Shown: positions 5,365 through 11,989 of the stretch, in pieces
Layout of the letters: each line of letters opens with the position of its first letter
How positions within the stretch are numbered: position 1 is the first letter of the stretch
Source of the DNA: CAYNVS01 sp964400725
GTDB taxonomy: Bacteria; Myxococcota_A; SURF-8; CAYNVS01
Direction: 5' to 3'
DNA length: 11,989 nt
NCBI GenBank assembly: GCA_964400725.1
Contig: CAYNVS010000069.1
Coordinates: 1 to 11,989, forward strand
Position numbers and translations under genes: made by a program
Notes under the pieces: model-generated
The model's database searches: none
What the model saw: the letters and a program-made list of their open reading frames with translations, nothing else
Told to the model about the DNA's origin: nothing

Positions 5365-7116
5365 CTACATCCGCTCCGGCGCCTCAACGCCTAAAAGCGC
5401 AAGCCCTTCTTTTATTACGCGGGCGGTTGCGGCCGCAAGAGCGAGTCTTGCGCGCCTCACGTTCTCGTTCGAGTCGAGGAATCGGTATCCTTCCGTCTTG
5501 AAAAGCTCGTAAACTTTGCCGAACGCGCCGGACAAATCGAGCAGATACCGCGCCAACAACGATGGCTCAAGCTCCGCGGCGGCCTTAACGACGGTCTCTT
5601 TGTAGCGCGACAGCGAAACGAGCAGCGCTCTTTCCTCTTCGCGCGTATATAGCGACGCGTCGAACGAGGTCAAATCAAGCGCGCCCGCCTCTCGCAGCAT
5701 GTTCATGCAGCGTGCGTGAGCGTACTGAACGTGAACGCCCGTGTCGCCCTGCATCGACAGCATTCTGTCCCAGTCGAATACGACGTCGTTTATGCGGCGG
5801 TTGGTCAAGTCGGCGAAAATAATCGCCCCGACTCCCACCTGCCTGCTTATGACTTTAATTTCATCCTCGCTCAACGGAGCGGAACGCTTGGCGGCGTTTT
5901 CTTCAACCGCGCGGCGCGCGAGTTCCATGGAGCGGTTCAGCACGTCTTCGAGGAATACGAGGTTCCCTTCGCGCGTGCTGCCGGTGGTTACTTCGCCAGA
6001 ATCCGGGTCTTTGATTGAAAGCATTCCGAACGGCGCGTGCTTCATTTTGTCGGCCCAGTCGAAGCCGAGCTTTTTAAGCGCAAGAATTAACTGCGAGAAA
6101 TAAAGCGCCTGCTGGCTGCCTACAACGTAAAGCGATTTTTCAAAAGGCGCGCGCTCGTACCGATCTATCGCGGCGGCGATGTCGCGGGTGGCGTAAAGAG
6201 TGGCTCCGTCGGCTTTACGCAGCAGAACTGGCGGCAGTTTGTATTCGTCCAGCGGAATTACGAACGCGCCTTCGCTGTCCGTAGCTCCGGCCTTTCGGCG
6301 CGCAAGCTCGAATATTTCCTCGGCCTTCTTATGATACAGCGACTCGCCGTCTATCGCGTCGAACTCCACGCCGAGCAGCTTGTAAATGCGGTCGAACTCT
6401 CGAATCGAGATTTCGCGGAATTTACGCCATACGCTAAGAGCCTCTTCGTCGCCGCTTTCGCACCTTACAAACCAAGCCTTGGCTTCCTCTTTCAGCGACG
6501 GATCGGTCTCGGCTTCTTTATGAAAGCGGACGTAAACGTCGAGCAGATGTCGGATGCCTTCAGATTCGAGAGATTCGGGAGAACCCCAGCGTTTGAACGC
6601 GCATATCAGCTTGCCTTGCGTCGTTCCCCAGTCGCCCAAATAGTTAATGCCCAGCGTGCGGTACCCCAGCGCCAGGTGAATTCGTCTCAGCGACGAGCCT
6701 ATAACCGTGCTGCGGATGTGATGAAAAGCTATCGGCTTGGCGATGTTGGGGCTCGAATAATCTATTACCACCCAGCTGTTTCGTCCTATATCGGGCAGGT
6801 TTAACGGCTTTGAAAAATCGACCGCTTCCGACAAAACGCGGCGCGCGAGAGGCTCGGTTTTGGCTTTAAAGTTTAGATACGGCCCGGCAGCTTCAACCGT
6901 TGCGACGCAATCGATTTGTTCGGCGATTTCTCCGGCGACGAAGGAGGCTATGGCGTTCGGCGCCTTTTTTTGCGCTTTTGCAAACGTAAAGCAGGGAAGG
7001 CTTAAGTCGCCCCATTCGGGTTTGTCGGGAAGTTTGAACAGCGGGATTATTTCGTCTTCGCGCGATTGCAGCGCGGCGGCGGCGGCGGCGGCGATTGTCC
7101 GTTTAATTTCGAGCAT
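5365..7116 (-). CDS. argS: Arginyl-tRNA synthetase (class I) with non-canonical HIGH and KMSK motifs
   Basis: A 583-residue class I synthetase that charges tRNA-Arg; the usual length is about 550-600. The N-terminal additional domain (about 1-90) includes WGDLSLPCF (35-43) and AGPYLNF (77-83). YSSPNIAKP (120-128) leads into the ATP site, where the expected HxGH is written AFHH (130-133), followed by IRSTVIG (134-140). GINYLGDWGTTQGKL (156-170) is the conserved arginine/ATP region. DGATLYATRD (303-312) and GSQQALYF (333-340) follow. The KMSK loop reads TTGSTREGN (377-385). The DALR-type anticodon-binding helices occupy about 460-583 (VHVQYAHAR at 461-469). Residues 9-15 are an Ala run encoded by a CGG/GCC triplet repeat. 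The promoter is at 7160-7187. The start is supported by a modest GAAGAG upstream and the usual N terminus. Confidence 0.96.
   Translation of the reverse strand: MLEIKRTIAAAAAAALQSREDEIIPLFKLPDKPEWGDLSLPCFTFAKAQKKAPNAIASFVAGEIAEQIDCVATVEAAGPYLNFKAKTEPLARRVLSEAVDFSKPLNLPDIGRNSWVVIDYSSPNIAKPIAFHHIRSTVIGSSLRRIHLALGYRTLGINYLGDWGTTQGKLICAFKRWGSPESLESEGIRHLLDVYVRFHKEAETDPSLKEEAKAWFVRCESGDEEALSVWRKFREISIREFDRIYKLLGVEFDAIDGESLYHKKAEEIFELARRKAGATDSEGAFVIPLDEYKLPPVLLRKADGATLYATRDIAAAIDRYERAPFEKSLYVVGSQQALYFSQLILALKKLGFDWADKMKHAPFGMLSIKDPDSGEVTTGSTREGNLVFLEDVLNRSMELARRAVEENAAKRSAPLSEDEIKVISRQVGVGAIIFADLTNRRINDVVFDWDRMLSMQGDTGVHVQYAHARCMNMLREAGALDLTSFDASLYTREEERALLVSLSRYKETVVKAAAELEPSLLARYLLDLSGAFGKVYELFKTEGYRFLDSNENVRRARLALAAATARVIKEGLALLGVEAPERM
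7074..7093. repeat. CGG trinucleotide repeat inside argS
   Basis: About seven CGG units in tandem, read as GCC/GCG alanine codons on the minus strand near the argS N terminus. Because the unit is three bases, slippage would change the number of alanines without breaking the frame. Confidence 0.7.
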
Positions 7117-7159
7117 TTTCGTCTCTTCTTTTCGGCGGAACGTTTAAAATTACACGCAG

Positions 7160-7187
7160 ATTTTATGCGCCCTCTTTTTAATGTCAA
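7160..7187 (-). promoter_or_regulatory. Sigma70-type promoter of argS
   Basis: Minus strand TTGACA (7182-7187, perfect -35), 16-base spacer, TAAAAT (7160-7165). It is about 44 bases upstream of the argS ATG and back-to-back with the promoter of the hydrolase operon. I see no T-box-like leader in the short 5' region. Confidence 0.7.
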
Positions 7188-7206
7188 ATCGTTTGCGGCG
7201 ATTGCC

Positions 7207-7235
7207 TTGAGTAAATTTTAAAATTTAGTTATGAT
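7207..7235 (+). promoter_or_regulatory. Sigma70-type promoter of the hydrolase-methyltransferase-rlmD operon
   Basis: TTGAGT (7207-7212), 17-base AT-rich spacer, TATGAT (7230-7235). The predicted start near 7242 leaves a leader of about 29 bases with the ribosome-binding site GGAGACG (7259-7265) before the ATG at 7271. Confidence 0.65.
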
Positions 7236-7270
7236 TTTACGGTCGTTTTTATTTAAACGGAGACGTTTTA

Positions 7271-8278
7271 ATGTGGAGCCTAATTTTTCTTCCCGTTTAT
7301 ATACTCGCCTTCGCGTTTGCGGTCGCGGGGCTTCTTCTTACGCTTAGTTTTTTATTTTGGTATTACGAAGACCGTAATCTCAGCCACGAAGAGGCTCAAA
7401 AGCGTAAAGCGGCGCTTAAAAGCGGCGCAACCGACGCCATGATATTAAAGTATCAAGAGCCGCGGGATTCCTTCGCCCGCATTTTGGAAGTGTATTTGAA
7501 CGAGGCGTTCAACTCTTTCATTTCAATCGCAACATACCCGTTCGGCATTCGAGTCAAATCGCCGGAACCTACGCCCGTGCCGCCCGGAAAAGGAGACGAT
7601 CCAGATCCCGTTTTATGCCTTCATGGATACATGATGAACCGCGCCTGTATGTCGCGGCTTGCCGACAAGATAGAGCAAAATTTTGAGCTTTATCATATCG
7701 ACGCGGCGACTCTGCGACCGACTATTGAGCCGATACAAAAACACGCTGAGAAGATGATGGAGCGGCTCGACCTCCTCGCAAAGGCGTGGAACGCGGAAAA
7801 ATTTCAGATCGTAGCTCATTCCATGGGCGGACTTATAGCACGCTACGCCCTCGCCAAACTAGACGGCAAACGCCGCATTTCAAGGGTGATAAGCGTCGCA
7901 ACGCCTCACAAAGGCAGCAAACTTGCGGCTTTCGCGGTCGGAGCCGACGGCGTTTCGCTTCTTCCCGGCAGCGATTTCTTTCTAGAACTGGAAGAAGCCG
8001 AGAAAGACATGCCGGAAAGCCTCGTACCGTGGATTTGTCTGGTAGGACGCAACGACAATATGGTCGTGCCTTACTCCAACGCCATATGGGAGAAAGCCGA
8101 CGCCAACCTGCTTGTGGAGGGCTGCGGGCACCTTACGTTTCTTTACAACGAAAACGTTATGTGGATAGTAGGCGCCATGTTGACGATGCCGAGATGGAAC
8201 GAAGAGCATCTGCGCGCGGTCGCGCTGCCGGAAGGGTATTACTTCCTCCCAGAATCGTTTAAGGTTCGGCGCGCATGA
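7271..8278 (+). CDS. Membrane-anchored alpha/beta-hydrolase, lipase/esterase-like
   Basis: A 335-residue protein. Residues 2-30 form one long hydrophobic segment (IFLPVYILAFAFAVAGLLLTLSFLFW), followed by a charged helix YYEDRNLSHEEAQKRKAA. This is a probable N-terminal membrane anchor without a cleavage site. The hydrolase core begins at VLCLHGYMMNR (114-124, oxyanion region). The nucleophile elbow is AHSMGG (182-187) with Ser184, and SVATPHKGSKLA (208-219) follows as in triacylglycerol lipases. The acid is probably Asp262 (GRNDNMVVP) and the base His287 (GCGHLTF). The triad is therefore intact. A lipid ester substrate is an inference. Its stop overlaps the next start (ATGA, 8275-8278), so it is the first gene of a coupled operon with a methyltransferase-like and an rRNA methyltransferase gene, an unexpected combination. 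It is unrelated in detail to the lipoprotein hydrolase at 3067-4314. Confidence 0.88.
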   Translation: MWSLIFLPVYILAFAFAVAGLLLTLSFLFWYYEDRNLSHEEAQKRKAALKSGATDAMILKYQEPRDSFARILEVYLNEAFNSFISIATYPFGIRVKSPEPTPVPPGKGDDPDPVLCLHGYMMNRACMSRLADKIEQNFELYHIDAATLRPTIEPIQKHAEKMMERLDLLAKAWNAEKFQIVAHSMGGLIARYALAKLDGKRRISRVISVATPHKGSKLAAFAVGADGVSLLPGSDFFLELEEAEKDMPESLVPWICLVGRNDNMVVPYSNAIWEKADANLLVEGCGHLTFLYNENVMWIVGAMLTMPRWNEEHLRAVALPEGYYFLPESFKVRRA

Positions 8279-10299
8279 GCAAAGGGATAATTTTCGAGCG
8301 CGAGCCGCCGGAGATTAAAAAAAAGAGAATCGAAACGCTTCCGATGTTTGAGGCGTCCGATCCGGAGGCTTTGGCTCGGCTGTCTTTCGACGTCGAGCGG
8401 GTTTACGAATACGCGCGGCGAAAAATACCGTCAACGGGCGCGGTAAAGAACGAGGACTTCAAAAGAAAAACCATCGCAGCCGCTACGCTTGCCGCCGCTT
8501 ATCTACGAATGCTAGAACTTCGCAGAATATTCGTCTTTCCCAAGGACGAAGACGATTTATTCATACTCTTGGACGAAGCGATGTTCGGCGCGAAAAGGCG
8601 GCGCTCCGCGGCGCTGTTCGAGGACGACTCGAAGGCTAGGCTGCTTTCGCCGCTATCTCTTCTTCCCGCCGCCCGCGAGACGCTTGAGAACTTTCCGCTT
8701 AAAAGGCTCGCTATATTCTGCCGCGAAAACGATTTTTCTAAAACGCCGCTGGACGCCCTTTCAATAATACGCGCAATAGGGGAGCCTAATGAAAAAGCGG
8801 CTAAAGAAGCGGCCCAGCCGGTTGACGCTAAGACGGCGCAAGTAATGGTTTCGGCTTTGTCTCTAGACGAGATTGACGACCCGTCGCATATTATACTAGA
8901 CCCGTGCTGCGGAAGCGGCGCGCCGTTGTTGTTCGCTCTGCGCGCGGCTTGCAAAATTCTTTGCGAGCGCGGACTGCCGCTTGAGGCGGCGTATCTACGG
9001 GTCGTCGGAGGCAATCTGGCTGGTTTCGACCCCGATCCTCTCGCCGCCGCCGCGGCAAGCATGAACATAATTCTGCGCGCTCCGGGCAAAACGTACGTTC
9101 AGCCCCGCGTTTACGCTTACGACGCGGCTAACGATCCCGGCGACATGTTCGGTCAGTCGCCGCCGAAGCGGATTATACGGCAAGGCTTGGATTTCGTTCT
9201 GACGAAACCGTCTTCATACGCCTGCGCGCCCGACGTTTGGGCGGGGAAAAGCGGACAAAGCGCGAATAAGCGCGCAAACGGACTAGCGGCTTTCCTCGAA
9301 TATTATCTCGACGCGCTTAAACCCGGAGGCAGGCTCGTAGCGGCGCTTCCGGCGTCGTTCGCCAGTATTCAGGCTCATCAGCAGACGCGCGCCCGGCTGG
9401 CGCAAAAATACGATTTGTTCCGCCTTGCGGGTTTCGCCGAACCCGGCCAGAAAGGACGATGGCAGATAGTCGTCGCCGGATTCTCCAAAAGAGACGAAGG
9501 CGGCGGCGAGACGGCCTGTCTCGCAAGCCTGTTGGACGACGACCGGGAAGAGCCGCATCGCTTTATTAATCAGTCCGTTTTGCGCGATTGTCCGGAAAAC
9601 GTTTACAACTTTCGATACGACGAGACGCTTGAAAAAATATGCCGCTCCATGGAAGACCCGAAAGGGAAAACCGCGCTGTGGCAGGGCTCCGAGTGGGCGG
9701 TCGGCGTGGTTACGGGCGACAACAAAAATTTCGTTTTTGATAAGAAAACCAATAAAAAAGGCGAGAAGCTCGTTCCCGTGTTGATAGGCCGGGAGGTTGA
9801 CCGTTACAAAATTGCCTTCGAGGAAAAATATCTTCTCTTCGACCAAGAAAAGCTGAAGCAGGCCGCTCCTGAGGAAATTTACCGCAAAAAAGGAAAGTTG
9901 ATTTACCGCTTCGCCGGAGAAAGGCTGCGGTTCGCATACGACGACTTGGGGTATTTCACGCTCAACAACGCCAATATTTTAATTCCGGCTCCGGAATTGA
10001 TGGACGCCTTTTACGCGCTTGCCCTGCTGAATAGTTCTCTTCTTTCATTCTATCATTGTTACAGGTTCTTTCCGGCGCAGGCGCTAAAGAGCAGATTAGA
10101 AACGCTGCCGCTCGCGCTTGCCGACGCGGAAACGCGAAAACGCTTGTCGGCGATGGCGAGGGAAGCGTCGGAGCTTAACGGCGAGGGGAAGCGTTTTGTC
10201 GAGCTTGACCGCGAAATAGACAAACTTGTTTTTGAAATTTACGGCGTCGAACAAATCGCAGCCGCAAAGGTCGCGCAATGGATAAAGGACAAGAAGTAG
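8275..10299 (+). CDS. Type IIG/Eco57I-like N6-adenine DNA methyltransferase homologue with degenerate catalytic motif
   Basis: A 674-residue protein. A helical N-terminal region (1-185) shows no clear PD-(D/E)XK nuclease motif. The Rossmann methyltransferase core follows: motif I LDPCCGSGAPLL (208-219), motif II GFDPDP (250-255), a motif-III-like YAYDAAND (280-287), and then DFVLTKPSSY (306-315) exactly where DxVxxNPPY should stand. Asn and the second Pro are replaced (KPSS), so the adenine-binding signature is lost. YYLDALKPGGRLVAALPASF (343-362) is the usual post-catalytic segment. Residues about 475-610 (GVVTGDNKNF 477-486, PVLIGREVDRY 501-511, YFTLNNANILI 560-570, ALLNSSLLSFY 583-593) match the TaqI/Eco57I-type C-terminal target-recognition region. 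No restriction gene is adjacent. Start is the ATG overlapping the upstream stop. I infer a protein that may bind SAM and nucleic acid but probably does not methylate adenine. A diverged active enzyme remains possible. Confidence 0.82.
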   Translation: MSKGIIFEREPPEIKKKRIETLPMFEASDPEALARLSFDVERVYEYARRKIPSTGAVKNEDFKRKTIAAATLAAAYLRMLELRRIFVFPKDEDDLFILLDEAMFGAKRRRSAALFEDDSKARLLSPLSLLPAARETLENFPLKRLAIFCRENDFSKTPLDALSIIRAIGEPNEKAAKEAAQPVDAKTAQVMVSALSLDEIDDPSHIILDPCCGSGAPLLFALRAACKILCERGLPLEAAYLRVVGGNLAGFDPDPLAAAAASMNIILRAPGKTYVQPRVYAYDAANDPGDMFGQSPPKRIIRQGLDFVLTKPSSYACAPDVWAGKSGQSANKRANGLAAFLEYYLDALKPGGRLVAALPASFASIQAHQQTRARLAQKYDLFRLAGFAEPGQKGRWQIVVAGFSKRDEGGGETACLASLLDDDREEPHRFINQSVLRDCPENVYNFRYDETLEKICRSMEDPKGKTALWQGSEWAVGVVTGDNKNFVFDKKTNKKGEKLVPVLIGREVDRYKIAFEEKYLLFDQEKLKQAAPEEIYRKKGKLIYRFAGERLRFAYDDLGYFTLNNANILIPAPELMDAFYALALLNSSLLSFYHCYRFFPAQALKSRLETLPLALADAETRKRLSAMAREASELNGEGKRFVELDREIDKLVFEIYGVEQIAAAKVAQWIKDKK

Positions 10300-11579
10300 G
10301 TCTTACCCGGCTAAAAGCCGGAAAGCTTGTGTACGAGGGACGATCGCTATGCAAAAACGACGAGAATAAAACTGTTTTTGCGGCTGGCGCGCTGCCAGGA
10401 GAGACGTTTTTAGCGCGGATATGCGCAAGCAAGAAAGAATACGACGAGGCGGAAGCGGTTGAAATAATTGAAAAATCTCCCGACCGCGTAAAGCCCGTTT
10501 GTTCGGTTTACGGCAAGTGCGGAGGCTGCTGCTGGCAGCATTTACGGTACGAAGCGCAGCTTGACGCTAAAGCCGGAATTTTAATCGATCAGCTTTCTCG
10601 CATCGGCAAGTTCGACGTCTCGGCTCTGCCAAGCGTTGAAATTTTGCGCGGCGAGCCTTACGGCTACCGCAGGGTGGTTCGTTTTTTAATTCAAAACGGC
10701 CGCCTCGGTTTTCGCAAAAACTTAAGCCGCGAAATCGCCGAAACGACTTTTTGCCCGATTTTAATTAAAGAGTTGAACGACGCCGCCGCGCAAATCGCGC
10801 CGATAATAAAGGCGGAAAAAATCGTCGCCGGAGAACTGCGCATGATTTGGGCGGAAAAGAGCGAATCCCTGCTCGCGTACGTTTGGAGCCGAAACCCGCT
10901 TAAAAGCTCCGGAGCGCTGGCAGCGTCGATAATGCGCGAAAGCGAGGCGGCGAGCGTTTTGGCGCAAAACGCCGGAACGTCCAATATTTATGGAGAGCCG
11001 AGCGTCGAGGTCGAGGACGGGCTGCTCGCGTCGCCGCTTTCTTTTTTGCAGTCCAACTCTGCCGTAAACCGAATGATGACGGACAAAGCGCGTTTGTTTG
11101 CGCTTTCCGGCCACGGAGGGCGGAGCGGCGTTTATTTAGACCTTTATTGCGGCTCCGGCAACTTCACCCGCGCTCTTGCGTCCGCCGCGAAAGAAAGCGG
11201 CGTTTCGCGCGTAATCGGCGTCGAAGGAGACGCGGGCGCGACGAGGCTCGCGGAAATAGCGAAAGGCTCGTACGGACGCGGACTGCGAATCGACTTTTTG
11301 CGCTCGCCCGTAGGAATGCGGCTGCTGGGAATTTTGCCTAAAGCGGAATACGAGCTTTTGCTGCTCGATCCGCCTCGGGACGGCGCGAAGGAGGCTATTC
11401 ATCTGCTCGGCAAGCTCGCCCCCGCAAAGGTTGTTTATGTAAGCTGCAATCCGTCAACTCTGGCGCGCGATTTAAAAACTGCGGCGACTTTCGGCTATCG
11501 AATAAAGTCGCTGGTTTTGGCCGACCAATTTCCTCAATCCTATCACATCGAGTCGATGACTCTGCTGGAAAGAGTCTAG
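10278..11579 (+). CDS. rlmD: 23S rRNA (uracil-C5)-methyltransferase, RlmD/RumA (TrmA) family
   Basis: A 433-residue SAM-dependent RNA m5U methyltransferase. The N-terminal 1-70 region is TRAM-like. The 4Fe-4S ligands are Cys75, Cys81 and Cys84 in CSVYGKCGGCCWQH and probably Cys159 in TTFCPI. The catalytic domain carries the Q-loop SFLQSN (255-260), SAM motif LDLYCGSGNF (287-296), GVEGD (314-318), LLLDPPRDG (361-369), the catalytic Cys390 in YVSCNPSTLARDL and a C-terminal HIES with the general base Glu425. The iron-sulfur motif favours RlmD (U1939 in E. coli) over TrmA; RlmC or another RumA-like paralogue is possible. The gene starts 22 bases inside the preceding methyltransferase gene, with AAAGG (10266-10270) 7 bases before the ATG, implying coupled translation. 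It ends 8 bases from the convergent queA, with no terminator between them. Confidence 0.9.
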   Translation: MDKGQEVGLTRLKAGKLVYEGRSLCKNDENKTVFAAGALPGETFLARICASKKEYDEAEAVEIIEKSPDRVKPVCSVYGKCGGCCWQHLRYEAQLDAKAGILIDQLSRIGKFDVSALPSVEILRGEPYGYRRVVRFLIQNGRLGFRKNLSREIAETTFCPILIKELNDAAAQIAPIIKAEKIVAGELRMIWAEKSESLLAYVWSRNPLKSSGALAASIMRESEAASVLAQNAGTSNIYGEPSVEVEDGLLASPLSFLQSNSAVNRMMTDKARLFALSGHGGRSGVYLDLYCGSGNFTRALASAAKESGVSRVIGVEGDAGATRLAEIAKGSYGRGLRIDFLRSPVGMRLLGILPKAEYELLLLDPPRDGAKEAIHLLGKLAPAKVVYVSCNPSTLARDLKTAATFGYRIKSLVLADQFPQSYHIESMTLLERV

Positions 11580-11587
11580 AGGCGCGG

Positions 11588-11989
11588 CTACGCGTCGACG
11601 AGCATCGCGTCGCCGTAGGAGAAAAACCTGTAACGCGCTTCCGTCGCGATTTTGTAGGCGGAAAGCGCGCGCTCTCTGCCGGCCAGCGCGCAGACCAATG
11701 CGAGCAGCGTGCTTTGAGGAAGATGAAAGTTAGTAAGCAGCGCGTCAACTATTTTAAACTCGTACGGCGGATGAATGAAAATATCGGTGTCGCCGCGGAA
11801 CGCTTTTAATAGTCCGGTTTTATCGGCCGCGGTCTCAAGCGTTCTTACCGCCGTAGTTCCCACCGCGAGAATGCGTCTGCCTTCTCTCTTCGCTTTGTTT
11901 ACGGCGTCAGCCGCGGCTTGCGAAACCTCGCAAAATTCGCTGTGAAGACGAATTTCGTCAATTTTATCCGAGTTTGGCGGCAAAAAGGT
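11588..11989 (-). CDS. queA: QueA, S-adenosylmethionine:tRNA ribosyltransferase-isomerase, C-terminal part
   Basis: The frame is open to the right edge (in-frame codons ACC TTT TTG at 11989-11981), so only the C-terminal part of about 133 residues is present out of the usual 340-360. QueA transfers the ribosyl part of SAM to preQ1 in tRNA to form epoxyqueuosine. Visible family signatures, counted from the internal TTG at 11983, are IRLHSEFCEV (11-20), ILAVGTTAVRTLE (38-50), DIFIHPPYEFKIVDALLTNF (67-86), HLPQSTLLALVCALAG (87-102) and YRFFSYGDAMLV (118-129). The TAG stop is at 11588-11590. The TTG at 11983 is not the start. It converges on the RlmD-like gene with an 8-base gap. Confidence 0.95.
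   Translation of the reverse strand, partial: TFLPPNSDKIDEIRLHSEFCEVSQAAADAVNKAKREGRRILAVGTTAVRTLETAADKTGLLKAFRGDTDIFIHPPYEFKIVDALLTNFHLPQSTLLALVCALAGRERALSAYKIATEARYRFFSYGDAMLVDA

Noticed and set aside
5133..5387. Eighty-five-codon N-terminal extension of trmB in the same open frame
   Set aside because: It would overlap the argS 3' end, the residues do not resemble protein, and TrmB proteins of normal length start at the ATG at 5132.
9283..9846. 187-codon frame antisense to the methyltransferase-like gene
   Set aside because: It lies wholly opposite a well-supported gene with recognisable domains; its composition is that of a reverse-complement shadow.

Overview
The window is a chromosomal stretch of a bacterium with moderately GC-rich coding DNA and AT-rich intergenic gaps. 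A type II lipoprotein signal peptide (Cys25, Ser at +2) points to a diderm (Gram-negative) envelope. The acidic spacer behind the lipid cysteine and the ArgRS sequence variant would fit a deltaproteobacterial or myxobacterial-like lineage, but that placement is a weak inference. I see no integrase, transposase, tRNA, rRNA or CRISPR array. Most genes are housekeeping or envelope genes.

Layout. (1) 1-1985, + strand: the 3' part of a LegB-type sugar-nucleotide dehydratase, then a complete LegC-type PLP aminotransferase. Together they convert a UDP- or GDP-GlcNAc-type precursor toward legionaminic or related nonulosonic acids for surface glycans. The rest of the pathway must lie to the left or elsewhere. 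(2) 2021-2242: a doubtful small ORF. (3) 2308-4314, - strand: an SRPBCC/START-like (DUF2505-like) protein and a secreted alpha/beta-hydrolase lipoprotein, each with its own terminator and candidate promoter. (4) 4440-7116, - strand: trmB (tRNA m7G46 methyltransferase) and argS (arginyl-tRNA synthetase), separated by a 232-base gap with hairpins and a lac-operator-like palindrome. (5) 7117-7270: a divergent promoter region with good sigma70-type boxes on both strands. (6) 7271-11579, + strand: a three-gene operon with overlapping ends, made of a membrane-anchored lipase-like hydrolase, a large type IIG-like DNA methyltransferase whose catalytic NPPY motif is degenerate, and an RlmD/RumA-type 23S rRNA uracil-C5 methyltransferase. 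(7) 11588-11989, - strand: the C-terminal part of queA (queuosine biosynthesis), ending tail-to-tail with the rRNA methyltransferase 8 bases away.

Theme: four RNA-modification or aminoacylation genes (trmB, argS, rlmD-like, queA) cluster here. The most unusual element is the methyltransferase-like protein between a lipase and an rRNA methyltransferase. It keeps the SAM-binding motif and a TaqI/Eco57I-type specificity region but has lost the NPP(Y/F) signature, and no restriction partner is seen. It looks like a domesticated or repurposed protein rather than an active modification enzyme.
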